From the NCBI GenBank assembly GCA_003247575.1, contig QJZC01000027.1, positions 1 to 64,000 on the forward strand: a stretch of DNA of 64,000 bases, written 5' to 3'. Within the stretch, counting starts at the first letter, position 1, and each line of letters begins with the position of its first letter. Below are positions 36,741 to 45,981 of the stretch, piece after piece. Origin of the DNA: Pseudomonadota bacterium (lineage in GTDB: Bacteria > Myxococcota_A > UBA9160 > SZUA-336). The notes beneath the pieces are model-generated. The model saw only the letters and a program-made list of their open reading frames with translations, was not told the origin of the DNA and did no database searches. The translations under genes and the position numbers were made by a program.

Positions 36741-38816
36741 ATGAAGGACCTGTCGCATATCCGCAACATCGGCATCAGTGCCCACATCGACTCGGGGAAG
36801 ACCACCCTGACCGAGCGGATCCTGTACTACACCGGAAAGATCCATACCGTCCACGAGGTGCGCGGCAAGGACGACGTCGGTGCCACTATGGACTCGATGG
36901 AGCTCGAGAAGGAGCGCGGCATCACCATCCAGAGTGCTGCGACCTACGCCACCTGGGGTGACCATCAGATCAACATCATCGACACGCCGGGTCACGTCGA
37001 CTTCACGATCGAGGTCGAGCGTGCGCTGCGCGTGCTCGATGGTGCGATCCTCGTGCTGTGCGGCGTGGCGGGCGTCCAGTCCCAGTCCATGACGGTGGAT
37101 CGGCAGATGCGGCGCTACAACGTTCCCCGCATCGCCTTCATCAACAAGCTCGACCGTTCCGGTGCGAATCCTACACGCGTCACGCAGCAGCTGCGCGACA
37201 AGCTGCGCCACAACGCCGTGATGATGCAAATTCCGATCGGTCTCGAGGACCAGCACCAGGGAGTGATCGATCTCGTCAGCATGAAGGCGATCTACTTCGA
37301 GGGTGACCTCGGGAACAGCGTCGTCGAGAAGCCCATTCCGGAGAATCTGCAGGCCGACGCCGAGGCAGCTCGGGAGCACATGCTGGACGCGGTCTCGATG
37401 TTCTCCGAGGAGCTCATGGAGGCGATCCTCGAAGAGAACGTCACCGAGGAGCAGATCCACCACGCCGTGCGCGAGGGGGTACTGTCGCTGGAGCTCACCC
37501 CGGTGTTCATGGGCTCTGCCTACAAGAACAAGGGGGTTCAGAAGCTGCTCGATGCGGTGACCCGCTATCTGCCAGCGCCGCCCGATGTCGTGAACCACGG
37601 CGTCGACCTGAGCGCCAACGAGGCCGAGGTCGAGATCCACAGCGATGCGAGCAAGCCACTCGTCATGCTGGCCTTCAAGCTCGACGATGGTCGCTACGGC
37701 CAGCTCACCTACGTGCGGGTCTATCAGGGTACCCTCAGCAAGGGGGATGCCATCATCAACCAGCGGACCGGTAAGAAGGTCAAGGTCGGCCGGCTCGTGC
37801 GTATGCACTCAGACAAGATGGAGGACATCGACGCCGCGGCTGCTGGTGACATCGTCGCCTTGTTCGGGATCGACTGTGCCTCGGGTGACACGTTCACGGC
37901 GGGTGCACAGCTTGCGATGAGCTCCATGCATGTGCCAGCGCACGTGATCGAGCTGTCTGTCGAAGCCAAGGACAAGAAGGCGGTCGACAACATGGGCAAG
38001 GCGCTCGGCCGCTTCGTGCGCGAAGATCCGACCTTCCGAACCTGGGTGAGCGAGGAGAGTGGCGAGACGATCATCGCAGGCATGGGTGAGCTGCATCTGG
38101 AGGTGTACGTCGAGCGCATGCGCCGCGAGTACAACGTCGAGGTGATGACCGGCGCACCGCGCGTTGCGTATCGCGAGTGCGTGTCGCGCAAGGGCGAGTT
38201 CAACTACACGCACAAGAAGCAGACGGGTGGCTCGGGCCAGTACGCCAAGGTCATGGGCTATATCGAGCCCGCGGAAGAGGGAACGGACTTCGAGTTCACC
38301 AGCGAGGTGAGGGGCGGCAACATCCCGACCGAGTACATCCCTGCCTGTGAGAAGGGCTTCAAGACTGCGATCGGAAAGGGCAGTCTGATCGGAGCGCCTG
38401 TCATCGGGACCCGTGTGGTCTTGCAGGACGGGCAGGCCCACTCGGTGGACTCCTCGGACATGGCGTTCCAGACGGCCGCCAGATCGGCATTCCGCGAGGC
38501 CTATCCCAAGGCAAAGCCGGTCGTGCTCGAGCCGCTGATGTCGCTGACAGTGGAGGGTCCGTCCGAGTTCCAGGGGGCTTACATCAAGGCGATCATGCAG
38601 CGTCGCGGGATGGTGAACGGCACCTTCGAGGAGGATGGCTTCTCGCGGGTCGACGCCGATGTTCCGCTCGCGGAGATGTTCGGGTTCGCCACCGAGCTGC
38701 GCTCATGCAGTCAGGGGAAGGCGGAGTTCACGATGGAGTTCAACAAGTACGCCACCGTGCCCGCCGAGGTTCAGACCACCCTGATCGAGAAGGCGCGAGA
38801 AGAGAAGAAGGACTAG
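36741..38816 (+). CDS. fusA: Elongation factor G, mitochondrial/spd type
   Basis: 691 residues, complete EF-G. G1 is AHIDSGKT (14-21), where classical bacterial EF-G usually has AHIDAGKT, then DTPGH and NKLD, followed by domains II-V. It drives ribosomal translocation with GTP. The N-terminus and the switch region ([21 protein letters not shown]) resemble the EF-G1 of mitochondria, spirochaetes, planctomycetes and delta-proteobacteria (spdEFG1), a class reported to split translocation from a separate recycling EF-G2. No rpsL/rpsG/tuf genes flank it, so it is outside the str operon. Its TAG stop shares CTAG with the converging kinase gene. Confidence 0.93.
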   Translation: MKDLSHIRNIGISAHIDSGKTTLTERILYYTGKIHTVHEVRGKDDVGATMDSMELEKERGITIQSAATYATWGDHQINIIDTPGHVDFTIEVERALRVLDGAILVLCGVAGVQSQSMTVDRQMRRYNVPRIAFINKLDRSGANPTRVTQQLRDKLRHNAVMMQIPIGLEDQHQGVIDLVSMKAIYFEGDLGNSVVEKPIPENLQADAEAAREHMLDAVSMFSEELMEAILEENVTEEQIHHAVREGVLSLELTPVFMGSAYKNKGVQKLLDAVTRYLPAPPDVVNHGVDLSANEAEVEIHSDASKPLVMLAFKLDDGRYGQLTYVRVYQGTLSKGDAIINQRTGKKVKVGRLVRMHSDKMEDIDAAAAGDIVALFGIDCASGDTFTAGAQLAMSSMHVPAHVIELSVEAKDKKAVDNMGKALGRFVREDPTFRTWVSEESGETIIAGMGELHLEVYVERMRREYNVEVMTGAPRVAYRECVSRKGEFNYTHKKQTGGSGQYAKVMGYIEPAEEGTDFEFTSEVRGGNIPTEYIPACEKGFKTAIGKGSLIGAPVIGTRVVLQDGQAHSVDSSDMAFQTAARSAFREAYPKAKPVVLEPLMSLTVEGPSEFQGAYIKAIMQRRGMVNGTFEEDGFSRVDADVPLAEMFGFATELRSCSQGKAEFTMEFNKYATVPAEVQTTLIEKAREEKKD

Positions 38817-41800
38817 TTGCTCGTGTGCCTCCGGCGTTGGCTGCGGGCGCCGGGAGTCGCTAGCTGCACCAACCGCTGGACCACCTCGTCTGCGCTCTGG
38901 ATCCGGTCGTTCGGATCCTTGGCGAGGAGCTGTAGGATCAGGTGCGCGAGCGGACGAGCGACGTGTGAGACGCGTTCGCGTGGATCCGGCGCGCGCGTGT
39001 GCGCGTGGTGATAGCGAATGTCTCCCTCGCTGAACGGCAACGTCGCGGTGCAAAGATAGAACAGGGTCACACCCAGCGCGTAGAGGTCGGTTCGGGCGTC
39101 TACGGCCTGACCTGCCGCCTGCTCCGGGGGCATGTAGTGCGGAGTCCCCGCAATCGCGCTCGACCTCCGCCTCACTTCCTCGACGACCTTGGCGAGCCCG
39201 AAGTCCATGATCTTGAGCGTCTTGCTGCGGGTCAGGAACAGGTTCGAGGGCTTGATGTCTCGGTGCACGATGTTGTTGCCGTGTGCGTAACGCAGGCCCA
39301 TGGCTGTTTGAACTCCGAGCTGGGCTGTGTCCTGCGAGGAGAGCGCACCCACCTTACGCACGAGAGCTTCCAAGCTCAGGCCGTCGAGGTGCTCCATCGT
39401 CAGGAAGTAGATCCGTCCCTCGCGTCCGGCATCGAACAGAATGACGATGTTCCGGTGGTTGAGCGCGGCTGCGGAGCGCGCTTCGCGCGTGAAGTAGCGC
39501 ACCGCGAGCTCGTTCCCGTACAGATGTTCGGGTAGCTGCTTGAGCGCGACCGTCCGTTCGAGGATGCTGTCACGCGCGCGATAGACGGCCCCCATGCCTC
39601 CGCGACCGATCTCCGCCTCGAGGAGGTAGCGTCCGAATCTCGCGGGCTCGGGCGAGGGCTCTGGAGCCGCCTCGATTGGAGCTGCGATCTGCTGCGATCG
39701 GGCTGGCTCGACCCCGGATCGGTTCGGGGCTTCTGCCAGCTCGATCGAGCTGGCGACCTCGAGGCCCCCACTCGCGGAGAGACGCCTCGCCACGGGGACA
39801 GGGGGCGCTCCGAGTTCTAGCGGAGCGACGGGCGCGGGCTCGAGCTGGCTGCTGTCCAGCTCCAGGGGGATGGAGCTGGCCTCTTCGCGCGGGACCGCGC
39901 TGATGACGCGAGGGGTGTTGTCTGGTGCCGCGGGATTCGGGCTCGGGCGCGCTTGCCTGGAGCGAACGCGCTTGGCTGCCTCGGCCTGGCCCTCGCCTTC
40001 GAGCAGCCTCGCCGCAGTCTCGAAGTCGCCTTCGAGGCAGGCGCTCGCCGCCCTCTCACAGCCCTTGAAAAGCAGCGTGTCGGGCGCGCCGAGATCCACC
40101 TGGACCTGGACGTTCTCTCGGCCCGGTACCTCGAGCAGTTGCTCGGCGAGGACGTCGTGACACGCTGCGAGAACGCGGTACTGGCCCGGCTCGAGATAGA
40201 GGAAGACGGACTGCCCGTGAGCGAAGCGCACGGATTCGGGCATGCCCGCGAGTGCGATGCGCGCGTTTGCAACGACACCACCACCCTGAGTCACGAAGAC
40301 CTCTACGCACGCTTGCTTCGGTCGCATGTCGAACTCGACATTCGACACTGAATTGCGACGCACGCGAACCGTCTTCTCCGCATTGAAGAATCCGATCAGA
40401 TCGCCAGACATCGGATCGATGAGGGGCCCGCGCATCGTGACGTAGTACGGTTTGCGGCGGACGAAGAGACCTCGGAACGACAGCCGGTCTCCCTCGGTCA
40501 GACTGCGCTGATGTCGATGGAAGGAGCGCAGCTTGTCGCGGATCCGCCAGCGAGCGTCATCGGTTGGAACATCTGCATCGCGCATCCGCACGCGTCGCCG
40601 ACTGACTCGAACCCCGAACAACGGGCGCGTTTCCTCGGGCAGCAGGAAGACGACGTTGATCTGACCGAAGCCGCGCAGCACCGGGTAGAGGAGTAGGGTC
40701 AGCAAGGCCGCGATTCCCGCCAACGTGCCGCGGTGCCAGCGTTCGGGGATCTCGTGCGGCGCGACGACGCACTGCTCCGTGCTGAGAATGCGAAGTTTCT
40801 CGGGTGGGCGCACGAGGAGGAGTCGCGCTTCGAGCCGATGCCGGGCTTCGTCCGGACAGTCGGCTGCAGAAGCCCCTGCTCGCTCGGCGCTCCGTGTCGT
40901 GGGCACTTCGGAGACCGTGGGCGCTTCGGAGACCGTGGGCGCTTCGGAGACGCGCACCAGCAGAATCGCCGAGCGTTGGTGCAGGTCGGCAGCGCGATGG
41001 ATCAGCGCGGAAGAGCGTGAGCTCCTGGACTCGAAGCGGCCCAGGGTCTCGAGCAGCTCGCTCTCGGACTCTCCCTCGAGCGACGGAAGTGTCGCATGGA
41101 ATCCCGCGTCGATCACACGTCGTCGAATCTGCTCCCGGAGGCGGTCGAGATCCGGTGTGGACAGATCGAACGCGAGCAGGTTCTCGCGCACCTTGGACCA
41201 GATGCGCGCGATCCCCGATGAGGTTGCCTGCCCTCGTGTGTCGGGGGCGTACCGGATGGGTGCCACGTAGAGGTCTGTAGTCGCAGGAGTCTCCCGTAGA
41301 AGAGGGATCAGCAGGCGGTCGATGGCCGAGCGGGCGTGGGCGTCTGCGGCTGCCGCACTCTCGGATCCAGAACTCTGACTCCGAGAGCGCTGCCGCCCAG
41401 AACTGCTTGGAATGAGCTGCTCGGCGGCGCGTGCGACCGCACGCGCTTGCTCTTCGTTCCCCTGGGATCGATGCGCGTCCTCGAGGGCTTCGAGGACGCT
41501 GGGGTCTCCAGGATGTAGACGGTTGGCCTTCTCGAGTGTAGCGAGGGCGGCTGCGTCCTCTCCGAGATCGCGCTGTACCCGCGCGACTTCGATCAGCGTG
41601 TCGGGCCCCGGAGAAGCGTCCGAATCCGTCTCGGCCGCCCGAAGCCAGTCGCGCGCCTTCTCGGCGTCGCCTCGTGCGTTCGCGTTTGCGGCGAGCGCCC
41701 GCAGGGTTTCAGGCGTGTTCGGCTCGAGCGCGTTGGCGCGCTCGAGGTGCATCCTGCCGGTGCTGGCATCGCCTCCCTCAGTCTCCGCGAGACCGAGCAG

Positions 41801-43240
41801 GCGCTGAAGCTTCGCGTCGTCCGGGGAAAGCGCCACGGCCTCGCGAAGCGCGTCCGTCGCTTCGGCGAGGTTCCCCTCGGCATAGGCGCCTCGAGCATGC
41901 AGCTCCAGGCGGCGAGGTGTGGCGCCATCGGCCTCGATGGCCGCGAGCGCGCTACGCTTGGCGCGCTGGTGATCCAGCAAGCGCGTGCTGAGCTCTGCAT
42001 CGGTGTCGAATGCGCGGCCCGCGTAGTCGTCCTTGCTGAAGCCGAGCGATTCGAGCGCTGCGCGAGCACGTCCTGGCTGAAGCTTGTTCGAAGCCGCGTC
42101 CGCAGCTTCCAGTAGAAAGAGGGTGCGTTCCTCGGATCCCTCCGGGAACATCTTCGCCATCCGCTCGAGGCGGTCGACGGTTGGATCTCGCTCGATGATG
42201 CTGCGCAGGGACTCGGCAGCCTCGTCCATGGCCCCTTGAACCTGGTAGACGCGCGATCGTGTCTCTCGCGCGTCGTTGCGATCCGGCGCCACCCTGAGGG
42301 TCCGTTCGACGAGCTCCTGCGCGGAATCGAGCTCACCACGCTCCAGTTGGATCGCGGCCGCAGCGGCGAGCAGGTTCGGATCGGGAGTTGCCTCATCCAG
42401 CGTGCCCGAGGACTCGAGCAGCTCCCAGGCCGTATCCATCTGGCCCAGTGCGCGATGTAGCTCGGCTCGAGTCTCGAGTGCGAGCTTGGGATCGGACAAC
42501 GACTGCTGCAATGTGTCGCGAATCGATGCAAAAGCATCCGGTTGCTCGAGCAGCTCCCACGCTTCGGCCAGCCGACCGCGATCGAGCGCGGCGAGCGCCT
42601 GCGTGGCAGACGAAAGGGTGTCGAGCTCCAACGGATCGGCATTGGGCAGGGACTCGAGGTCGGGAGACAAGACCGGAAGAAGCTGATCCAAGGCCTCGCG
42701 CGCGAGTCGTGCGAGGTGCTCGGGCGATCCGCGTGCGCGTCCGACTGCCGCGAGCTTCTTCGTGTCCAGGAGGTAGAGGCGCAGCGCGACTTCGGACAGC
42801 TGAGGGTCGCCTGCGCGCGGCGCGTCCGATGCACGGGTCGCGCGCGTCGCTACGTCGAGCAAGAGCACGTGGGTTGCCCCTGCCTCCGCGGCGAAGAGTA
42901 GCTGGGCTTCCGTCGTCGGGCGATCTCGTGACTCCACTGGCCAGCGTCGCCGCGCGGCAGCTCCGTCCACGATCCCTAGCCCGCCGCTGCGAGCTCTGTC
43001 TCGCAACCACTCCGCCAGACCCTCGATCACGGGCGTGAAGCTCGCGTCCGTTCTCCCGGGCATCAGTGCAATGCGCTCGCGGTCTGAGTCTGCCTGCGCA
43101 CTGGACCAGCCGGCCGAGAGTGTCATTGCGAGGACGGTCGCGGAGATCAAGCGCCAGAGGTTCGCGACCGTAGGGACTGTGAGTGCACTGCATCCGAAAT
43201 GAGCGGCATTTCGCGGCGCAGCGGAGGGCGAACAGCGCAT
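38813..43240 (-). CDS. Membrane Ser/Thr protein kinase with N-terminal TPR ectodomain and C-terminal kinase domain
   Basis: About 1475 residues. A signal peptide ([23 protein letters not shown]) is followed by an alpha/beta region and then TPR repeats (about 270-640) predicted to be periplasmic. A membrane segment lies near 835-855 ([14 protein letters not shown]). A beta-rich region follows, then a Pro/Ala/Glu-rich linker, and at 1201-1475 a complete Hanks-type kinase: glycine loop GRGGMG, VALK lysine, [13 protein letters not shown] and GTPHYMPPE. Normal PknB-type kinases have the kinase first, so this topology is reversed. ATG 43240 is chosen because it precedes the signal sequence, although the frame opens at 43651. 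Targets unknown. Confidence 0.85.
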   Translation of the reverse strand: MRCSPSAAPRNAAHFGCSALTVPTVANLWRLISATVLAMTLSAGWSSAQADSDRERIALMPGRTDASFTPVIEGLAEWLRDRARSGGLGIVDGAAARRRWPVESRDRPTTEAQLLFAAEAGATHVLLLDVATRATRASDAPRAGDPQLSEVALRLYLLDTKKLAAVGRARGSPEHLARLAREALDQLLPVLSPDLESLPNADPLELDTLSSATQALAALDRGRLAEAWELLEQPDAFASIRDTLQQSLSDPKLALETRAELHRALGQMDTAWELLESSGTLDEATPDPNLLAAAAAIQLERGELDSAQELVERTLRVAPDRNDARETRSRVYQVQGAMDEAAESLRSIIERDPTVDRLERMAKMFPEGSEERTLFLLEAADAASNKLQPGRARAALESLGFSKDDYAGRAFDTDAELSTRLLDHQRAKRSALAAIEADGATPRRLELHARGAYAEGNLAEATDALREAVALSPDDAKLQRLLGLAETEGGDASTGRMHLERANALEPNTPETLRALAANANARGDAEKARDWLRAAETDSDASPGPDTLIEVARVQRDLGEDAAALATLEKANRLHPGDPSVLEALEDAHRSQGNEEQARAVARAAEQLIPSSSGRQRSRSQSSGSESAAAADAHARSAIDRLLIPLLRETPATTDLYVAPIRYAPDTRGQATSSGIARIWSKVRENLLAFDLSTPDLDRLREQIRRRVIDAGFHATLPSLEGESESELLETLGRFESRSSRSSALIHRAADLHQRSAILLVRVSEAPTVSEAPTVSEVPTTRSAERAGASAADCPDEARHRLEARLLLVRPPEKLRILSTEQCVVAPHEIPERWHRGTLAGIAALLTLLLYPVLRGFGQINVVFLLPEETRPLFGVRVSRRRVRMRDADVPTDDARWRIRDKLRSFHRHQRSLTEGDRLSFRGLFVRRKPYYVTMRGPLIDPMSGDLIGFFNAEKTVRVRRNSVSNVEFDMRPKQACVEVFVTQGGGVVANARIALAGMPESVRFAHGQSVFLYLEPGQYRVLAACHDVLAEQLLEVPGRENVQVQVDLGAPDTLLFKGCERAASACLEGDFETAARLLEGEGQAEAAKRVRSRQARPSPNPAAPDNTPRVISAVPREEASSIPLELDSSQLEPAPVAPLELGAPPVPVARRLSASGGLEVASSIELAEAPNRSGVEPARSQQIAAPIEAAPEPSPEPARFGRYLLEAEIGRGGMGAVYRARDSILERTVALKQLPEHLYGNELAVRYFTREARSAAALNHRNIVILFDAGREGRIYFLTMEHLDGLSLEALVRKVGALSSQDTAQLGVQTAMGLRYAHGNNIVHRDIKPSNLFLTRSKTLKIMDFGLAKVVEEVRRRSSAIAGTPHYMPPEQAAGQAVDARTDLYALGVTLFYLCTATLPFSEGDIRYHHAHTRAPDPRERVSHVARPLAHLILQLLAKDPNDRIQSADEVVQRLVQLATPGARSQRRRHTSN
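40904..40951. repeat. 18-bp in-frame tandem repeat inside the kinase gene
   Basis: Units 40904-40921 and 40922-40939 differ at one base and a partial third copy follows. On the coding strand they encode a repeated VSEAPT hexapeptide in the predicted extracytoplasmic part, just before the membrane segment. Confidence 0.75.
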
Positions 43241-43382
43241 GCCCGACCATCGGTCCAGGGCGGAGGTGGATTGAGCTTGCACGCCCGGTAGAGGGACTCG
43301 CGGTACTCCGCTTGACGCAGGTTCGTCAGTCTCGTAAAAGCGTCGATCGATCGGCAATCGAGCGACACGACGACGCGCGTCA

Positions 43383-43955
43383 GTGGGGGAGCAGGTGGAA
43401 AAGGGAAGTGCAGGCAAGGGAAGTGAGCGAAGGCAGGGGACGGCGAAGGGCAGTCGCGTGGACGACGCGGGTGAGGCTGTCGCCGCTGGTAAGGCAGCTG
43501 CGGGAGAGCCCGCGGAGGCCTCTCTGTCGAGCGCCGCTGCGGGAGCAGGTGAGGTCTCCACGGACTCGGTTCCGGCCGCGGTTCGGCAGCTGATCGAGCT
43601 CTTCGGCGGCCCCCTGAAGGGGATCGAGTTTCCCGGAGTGAGCGGGGCCACGCTCGGGACCGCGAGCGCGGAGCTTCGCGCCCGCGCCGAGGCGCTCGAG
43701 GTCGCCCGCGACGCGCTGCGCTCCGCGGAGCAGGCCGTGGATTCGGCGCTTGAGGATCTGGTGCGCCAGGCGCAGCAGGCGCTCGCCTATGCGAAGGTCT
43801 TCGCTGCGGGGGATCCCGAGCTACTCCAGAAGCTCGGAGGTCTTCGCATTGGCGCCGACCGAGGCAAGTCCGCGCGCGGACGCAAGCCACGGTCCGCGAA
43901 GCCGGCTCAGGCCACCGCTTCATCGACGGGAAAGGCGGCCGAAGCCTCCGCCTGA
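43383..43955 (+). CDS. Uncharacterised Ala-rich coiled-coil protein with basic tail
   Basis: Up to 190 residues. A Gly/Ala/Ser-rich N-terminus (1-60) is followed by a helical core (about 64-150: AAVRQLIELFGGPLKGIEFPGV, then a heptad-like ELRARAEALEVARDALRSAEQAVDSALEDL) and a Lys/Arg/Ala-rich tail (KSARGRKPRSAKPAQ) like histone-H1-type or phasin-like proteins. No signal peptide. GTG starts at 43383 or 43395; the second has GGGGGAG close upstream. It diverges from the kinase gene across 142 bp. Function unknown; a nucleic-acid-binding or granule-associated role is only a guess from composition. Confidence 0.6.
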   Translation: MGEQVEKGSAGKGSERRQGTAKGSRVDDAGEAVAAGKAAAGEPAEASLSSAAAGAGEVSTDSVPAAVRQLIELFGGPLKGIEFPGVSGATLGTASAELRARAEALEVARDALRSAEQAVDSALEDLVRQAQQALAYAKVFAAGDPELLQKLGGLRIGADRGKSARGRKPRSAKPAQATASSTGKAAEASA

Positions 43956-44098
43956 TTCCCGAGCCCGGTATCCACCGGCAGCTCGCGCCTCTGCTGCGCA
44001 CTCGCCGCGTGTATCGTGCGGCTTCGCGGCTCGGACGAGGTGTTGCGTCACCCGTACGTCGCTGGGTGAGCTCAAGAAGGGACGTCTGCCTTCCGATG

Positions 44099-44126
44099 TT
44101 TACATTGTAAATTTACGAGGTATATT
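44099..44126 (+). promoter_or_regulatory. Promoter with overlapping palindromic operator for the TetR gene
   Basis: TTTACA (44099-44104) and TATATT (44121-44126) form a near-consensus sigma-70 pair with a 16-bp spacer. A perfect dyad TTTACA-T-TGTAAA (44099-44111) covers the -35, and GTAAATTTAC (44107-44116) forms a second palindrome overlapping it. The -10 ends only 7 nt before the ATG at 44134, so the transcript would be leaderless. This is the strongest AT-rich patch nearby and fits autorepression by the TetR protein. Confidence 0.65.
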
Positions 44127-44133
44127 ACGCGGG

Positions 44134-44745
44134 ATGCCACGAGCCTTGAGTCAGAGCGAGATCGAGAGCTTCCGGGACGATCTCTGCTGTGCAGCGGCGC
44201 GGCTCTTTGCCGACCACGGGTTCGAAGGCGTCACCCTGCGCAAGATTGCCGCGGTGCTCGGAGTGAGCGCGATGACGCCGTATCGGTACTTCGCGAGCAA
44301 GGACGAGATCTTCCAGGCTGTCCGCATGAACGGCTTTCGGAGCCTGGCCGAGCGCGTCGAGGACGCGCGTCGGGCGCAGGCGGACCCGCTCGATGGCCTG
44401 CGAGCGGTCTTTCGGGCGTATGTGCGCTTCGGGCTCGACGAGCCTCATCTGTACCGGACGATGTTCCAGCTCGATCCACCGAAGGATCCCCTGACGGCGG
44501 AGCAGGAGCACACGGTCGAGTCCAGCTGGACCCCGCTGCGACGGACCCTCGCCGCATTGGTCGAACGGGGCGTGCTCGAGGGGGATCCGCGCGAGCTTGC
44601 ATTCATCTGCTGGGTTCAGGCTCACGGTCTCGTCAGCTTGCACCTCGCGGAGAAGCTGCGAATCGGGCCAGGGCTCGAGGCGCTGCTCGACCGAATGTTC
44701 GAGCTCTTCGTGCGCGGGGCACGAACGCAGCGGGGTACGTCATGA
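44134..44745 (+). CDS. TetR-family transcriptional regulator
   Basis: 203 residues. The N-terminal helix-turn-helix is CCAAARLFADHGFEGVTLRKIAAVLGVSAMTPYRYFASKDEIFQAV, a textbook TetR DNA-binding domain. The C-terminal ligand domain resembles the TetR_C group found with efflux and lipid genes. The stop overlaps the adaptor gene start (ATGA), so it is the first gene of an RND efflux operon that it probably represses. ATG 44134 sits at the predicted transcription start. Confidence 0.9.
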   Translation: MPRALSQSEIESFRDDLCCAAARLFADHGFEGVTLRKIAAVLGVSAMTPYRYFASKDEIFQAVRMNGFRSLAERVEDARRAQADPLDGLRAVFRAYVRFGLDEPHLYRTMFQLDPPKDPLTAEQEHTVESSWTPLRRTLAALVERGVLEGDPRELAFICWVQAHGLVSLHLAEKLRIGPGLEALLDRMFELFVRGARTQRGTS

Positions 44746-45911
44746 AGCGTCGAGTTGCGTGTGCGAGTGGACTCGGTCTGATCGTGCTGGTGACCCTGGC
44801 GGGTGGGCTCGTGCTCGCGCAGTCCGACTCACGTTGGCGGAGCGAGATCGAGCCCTCTTCGGCGCCCGCGTTCCAGCGCGTCGCGCTACCCGTTCGAGTG
44901 GCGCCGATCGTGCGCCAGTCGAGCTACGAGGTGGTCGATCTGCACGCGGGTCGCGTAGTCGCGCAGCGTGAGAGTCACCTCGGCTTCGAGCACGCGGGCC
45001 GTTTGGCCCAGGTGCTCGTCGAGCCCGGCGATCGGGTGGAGCGAGGGCAGCTCCTCGCGCGTCTCGATCAGCGTGAGCTGCTCGCGGAACGCCGCGAACG
45101 TATCGCGCGGCGCGACCAACTCGCCGCGCGCGTCTCCCTGGCGAGGCGCACTGCCGCGCGCCACGATCGACTGCATGCGGCTGGCTTTCTCGCACCGCAG
45201 ACTCTCGATGAGACCCGCTTCGGATATGCAGAACAAAGGGCACAGCTCGAGGCAGCACGAGCTTCGGTCGAGAGTCTCGACGTGCGGATCTCCCTAGCCG
45301 AGATCCGAGCTCCCTTTGCGGGCGCGATCATCGAGCGCCTGGTCGACGAGGGGACGGTCGTAGCGCCGGGGCAGGTCATCCTACGCTTGGTGGACCACCG
45401 TCGCGAGGTTCATCTCGGTGTTCCGCCGGAACTCTCGAGCATGCTGCCGCCCGGTACGAGCCTGTCTGCGCAGTCGGCGACTGGAGAACTCGGGCTCGAG
45501 CTGGCGGCGATCGTTCCCGAGATCGAAGCGGCCACGCGGACGGTGCGCCTCGTGTTCGACGTGGTGGCCGGCGCCGACCGGGTTCGCGCGGGCGAATTGG
45601 TGCGCATCGCGCTGCCCCAGCGCGTCGAGGGCGAGGGATTCTGGCTCCCGGTCTCCGGGTTGACCGAAGGACGGCGCGGGCTCTGGTCGGCCTTCGTCAC
45701 CGTGCGCGATGCTGCGTCGGAGCGCGACGGACTGTGGCGTCTCGACCAGCGTCAGGTCGATCTCTTGCACACCTCCGGGGAGCGGGCCTTCGTGCGCGGG
45801 ACGCTCTTCGAGGGAGACCGGGTCGTGATCGAGGGGCTACACCGTCTCGTGCCGAACCAGCGCGTGCGAGTGCTGGGCGTCGGAGACGTTCGTGAGCAGT
45901 CCGTTGAGTGA
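44742..45911 (+). CDS. RND efflux periplasmic adaptor (membrane fusion protein)
   Basis: 389 residues. N-terminal signal/anchor (about 7-27), a lipoyl half (GRLAQVLVEPGDRVERGQLLARLD), a short alpha-hairpin rich in Arg/Ala (about 110-180), the second lipoyl half (IRAPFAGAIIERLVDEGTVV) and a beta-barrel/membrane-proximal domain. It links the inner-membrane pump to an outer-membrane channel, and no TolC-like gene is present in this window. ATG overlaps the tetR stop by 4 bp. Confidence 0.9.
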   Translation: MKRRVACASGLGLIVLVTLAGGLVLAQSDSRWRSEIEPSSAPAFQRVALPVRVAPIVRQSSYEVVDLHAGRVVAQRESHLGFEHAGRLAQVLVEPGDRVERGQLLARLDQRELLAERRERIARRDQLAARVSLARRTAARHDRLHAAGFLAPQTLDETRFGYAEQRAQLEAARASVESLDVRISLAEIRAPFAGAIIERLVDEGTVVAPGQVILRLVDHRREVHLGVPPELSSMLPPGTSLSAQSATGELGLELAAIVPEIEAATRTVRLVFDVVAGADRVRAGELVRIALPQRVEGEGFWLPVSGLTEGRRGLWSAFVTVRDAASERDGLWRLDQRQVDLLHTSGERAFVRGTLFEGDRVVIEGLHRLVPNQRVRVLGVGDVREQSVE

Positions 45912-45981
45912 GTCACTCCCGTCGTCAGAGCGCCTCTGCGGCCCGGTTCGGACTCGTTCGATGGACGGTTAGGGGGCCTCG

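Noticed and set aside
36264-37808. 514-residue minus-strand frame over fusA
   Set aside because: Almost the whole frame is the mirror of conserved EF-G codons, which produces His/Asp/Leu-rich antisense protein.
44214-44230. Second GGGTTCGAA tRNA-like T-arm
   Set aside because: It encodes part of the TetR helix-turn-helix, and no cloverleaf can be formed around it.
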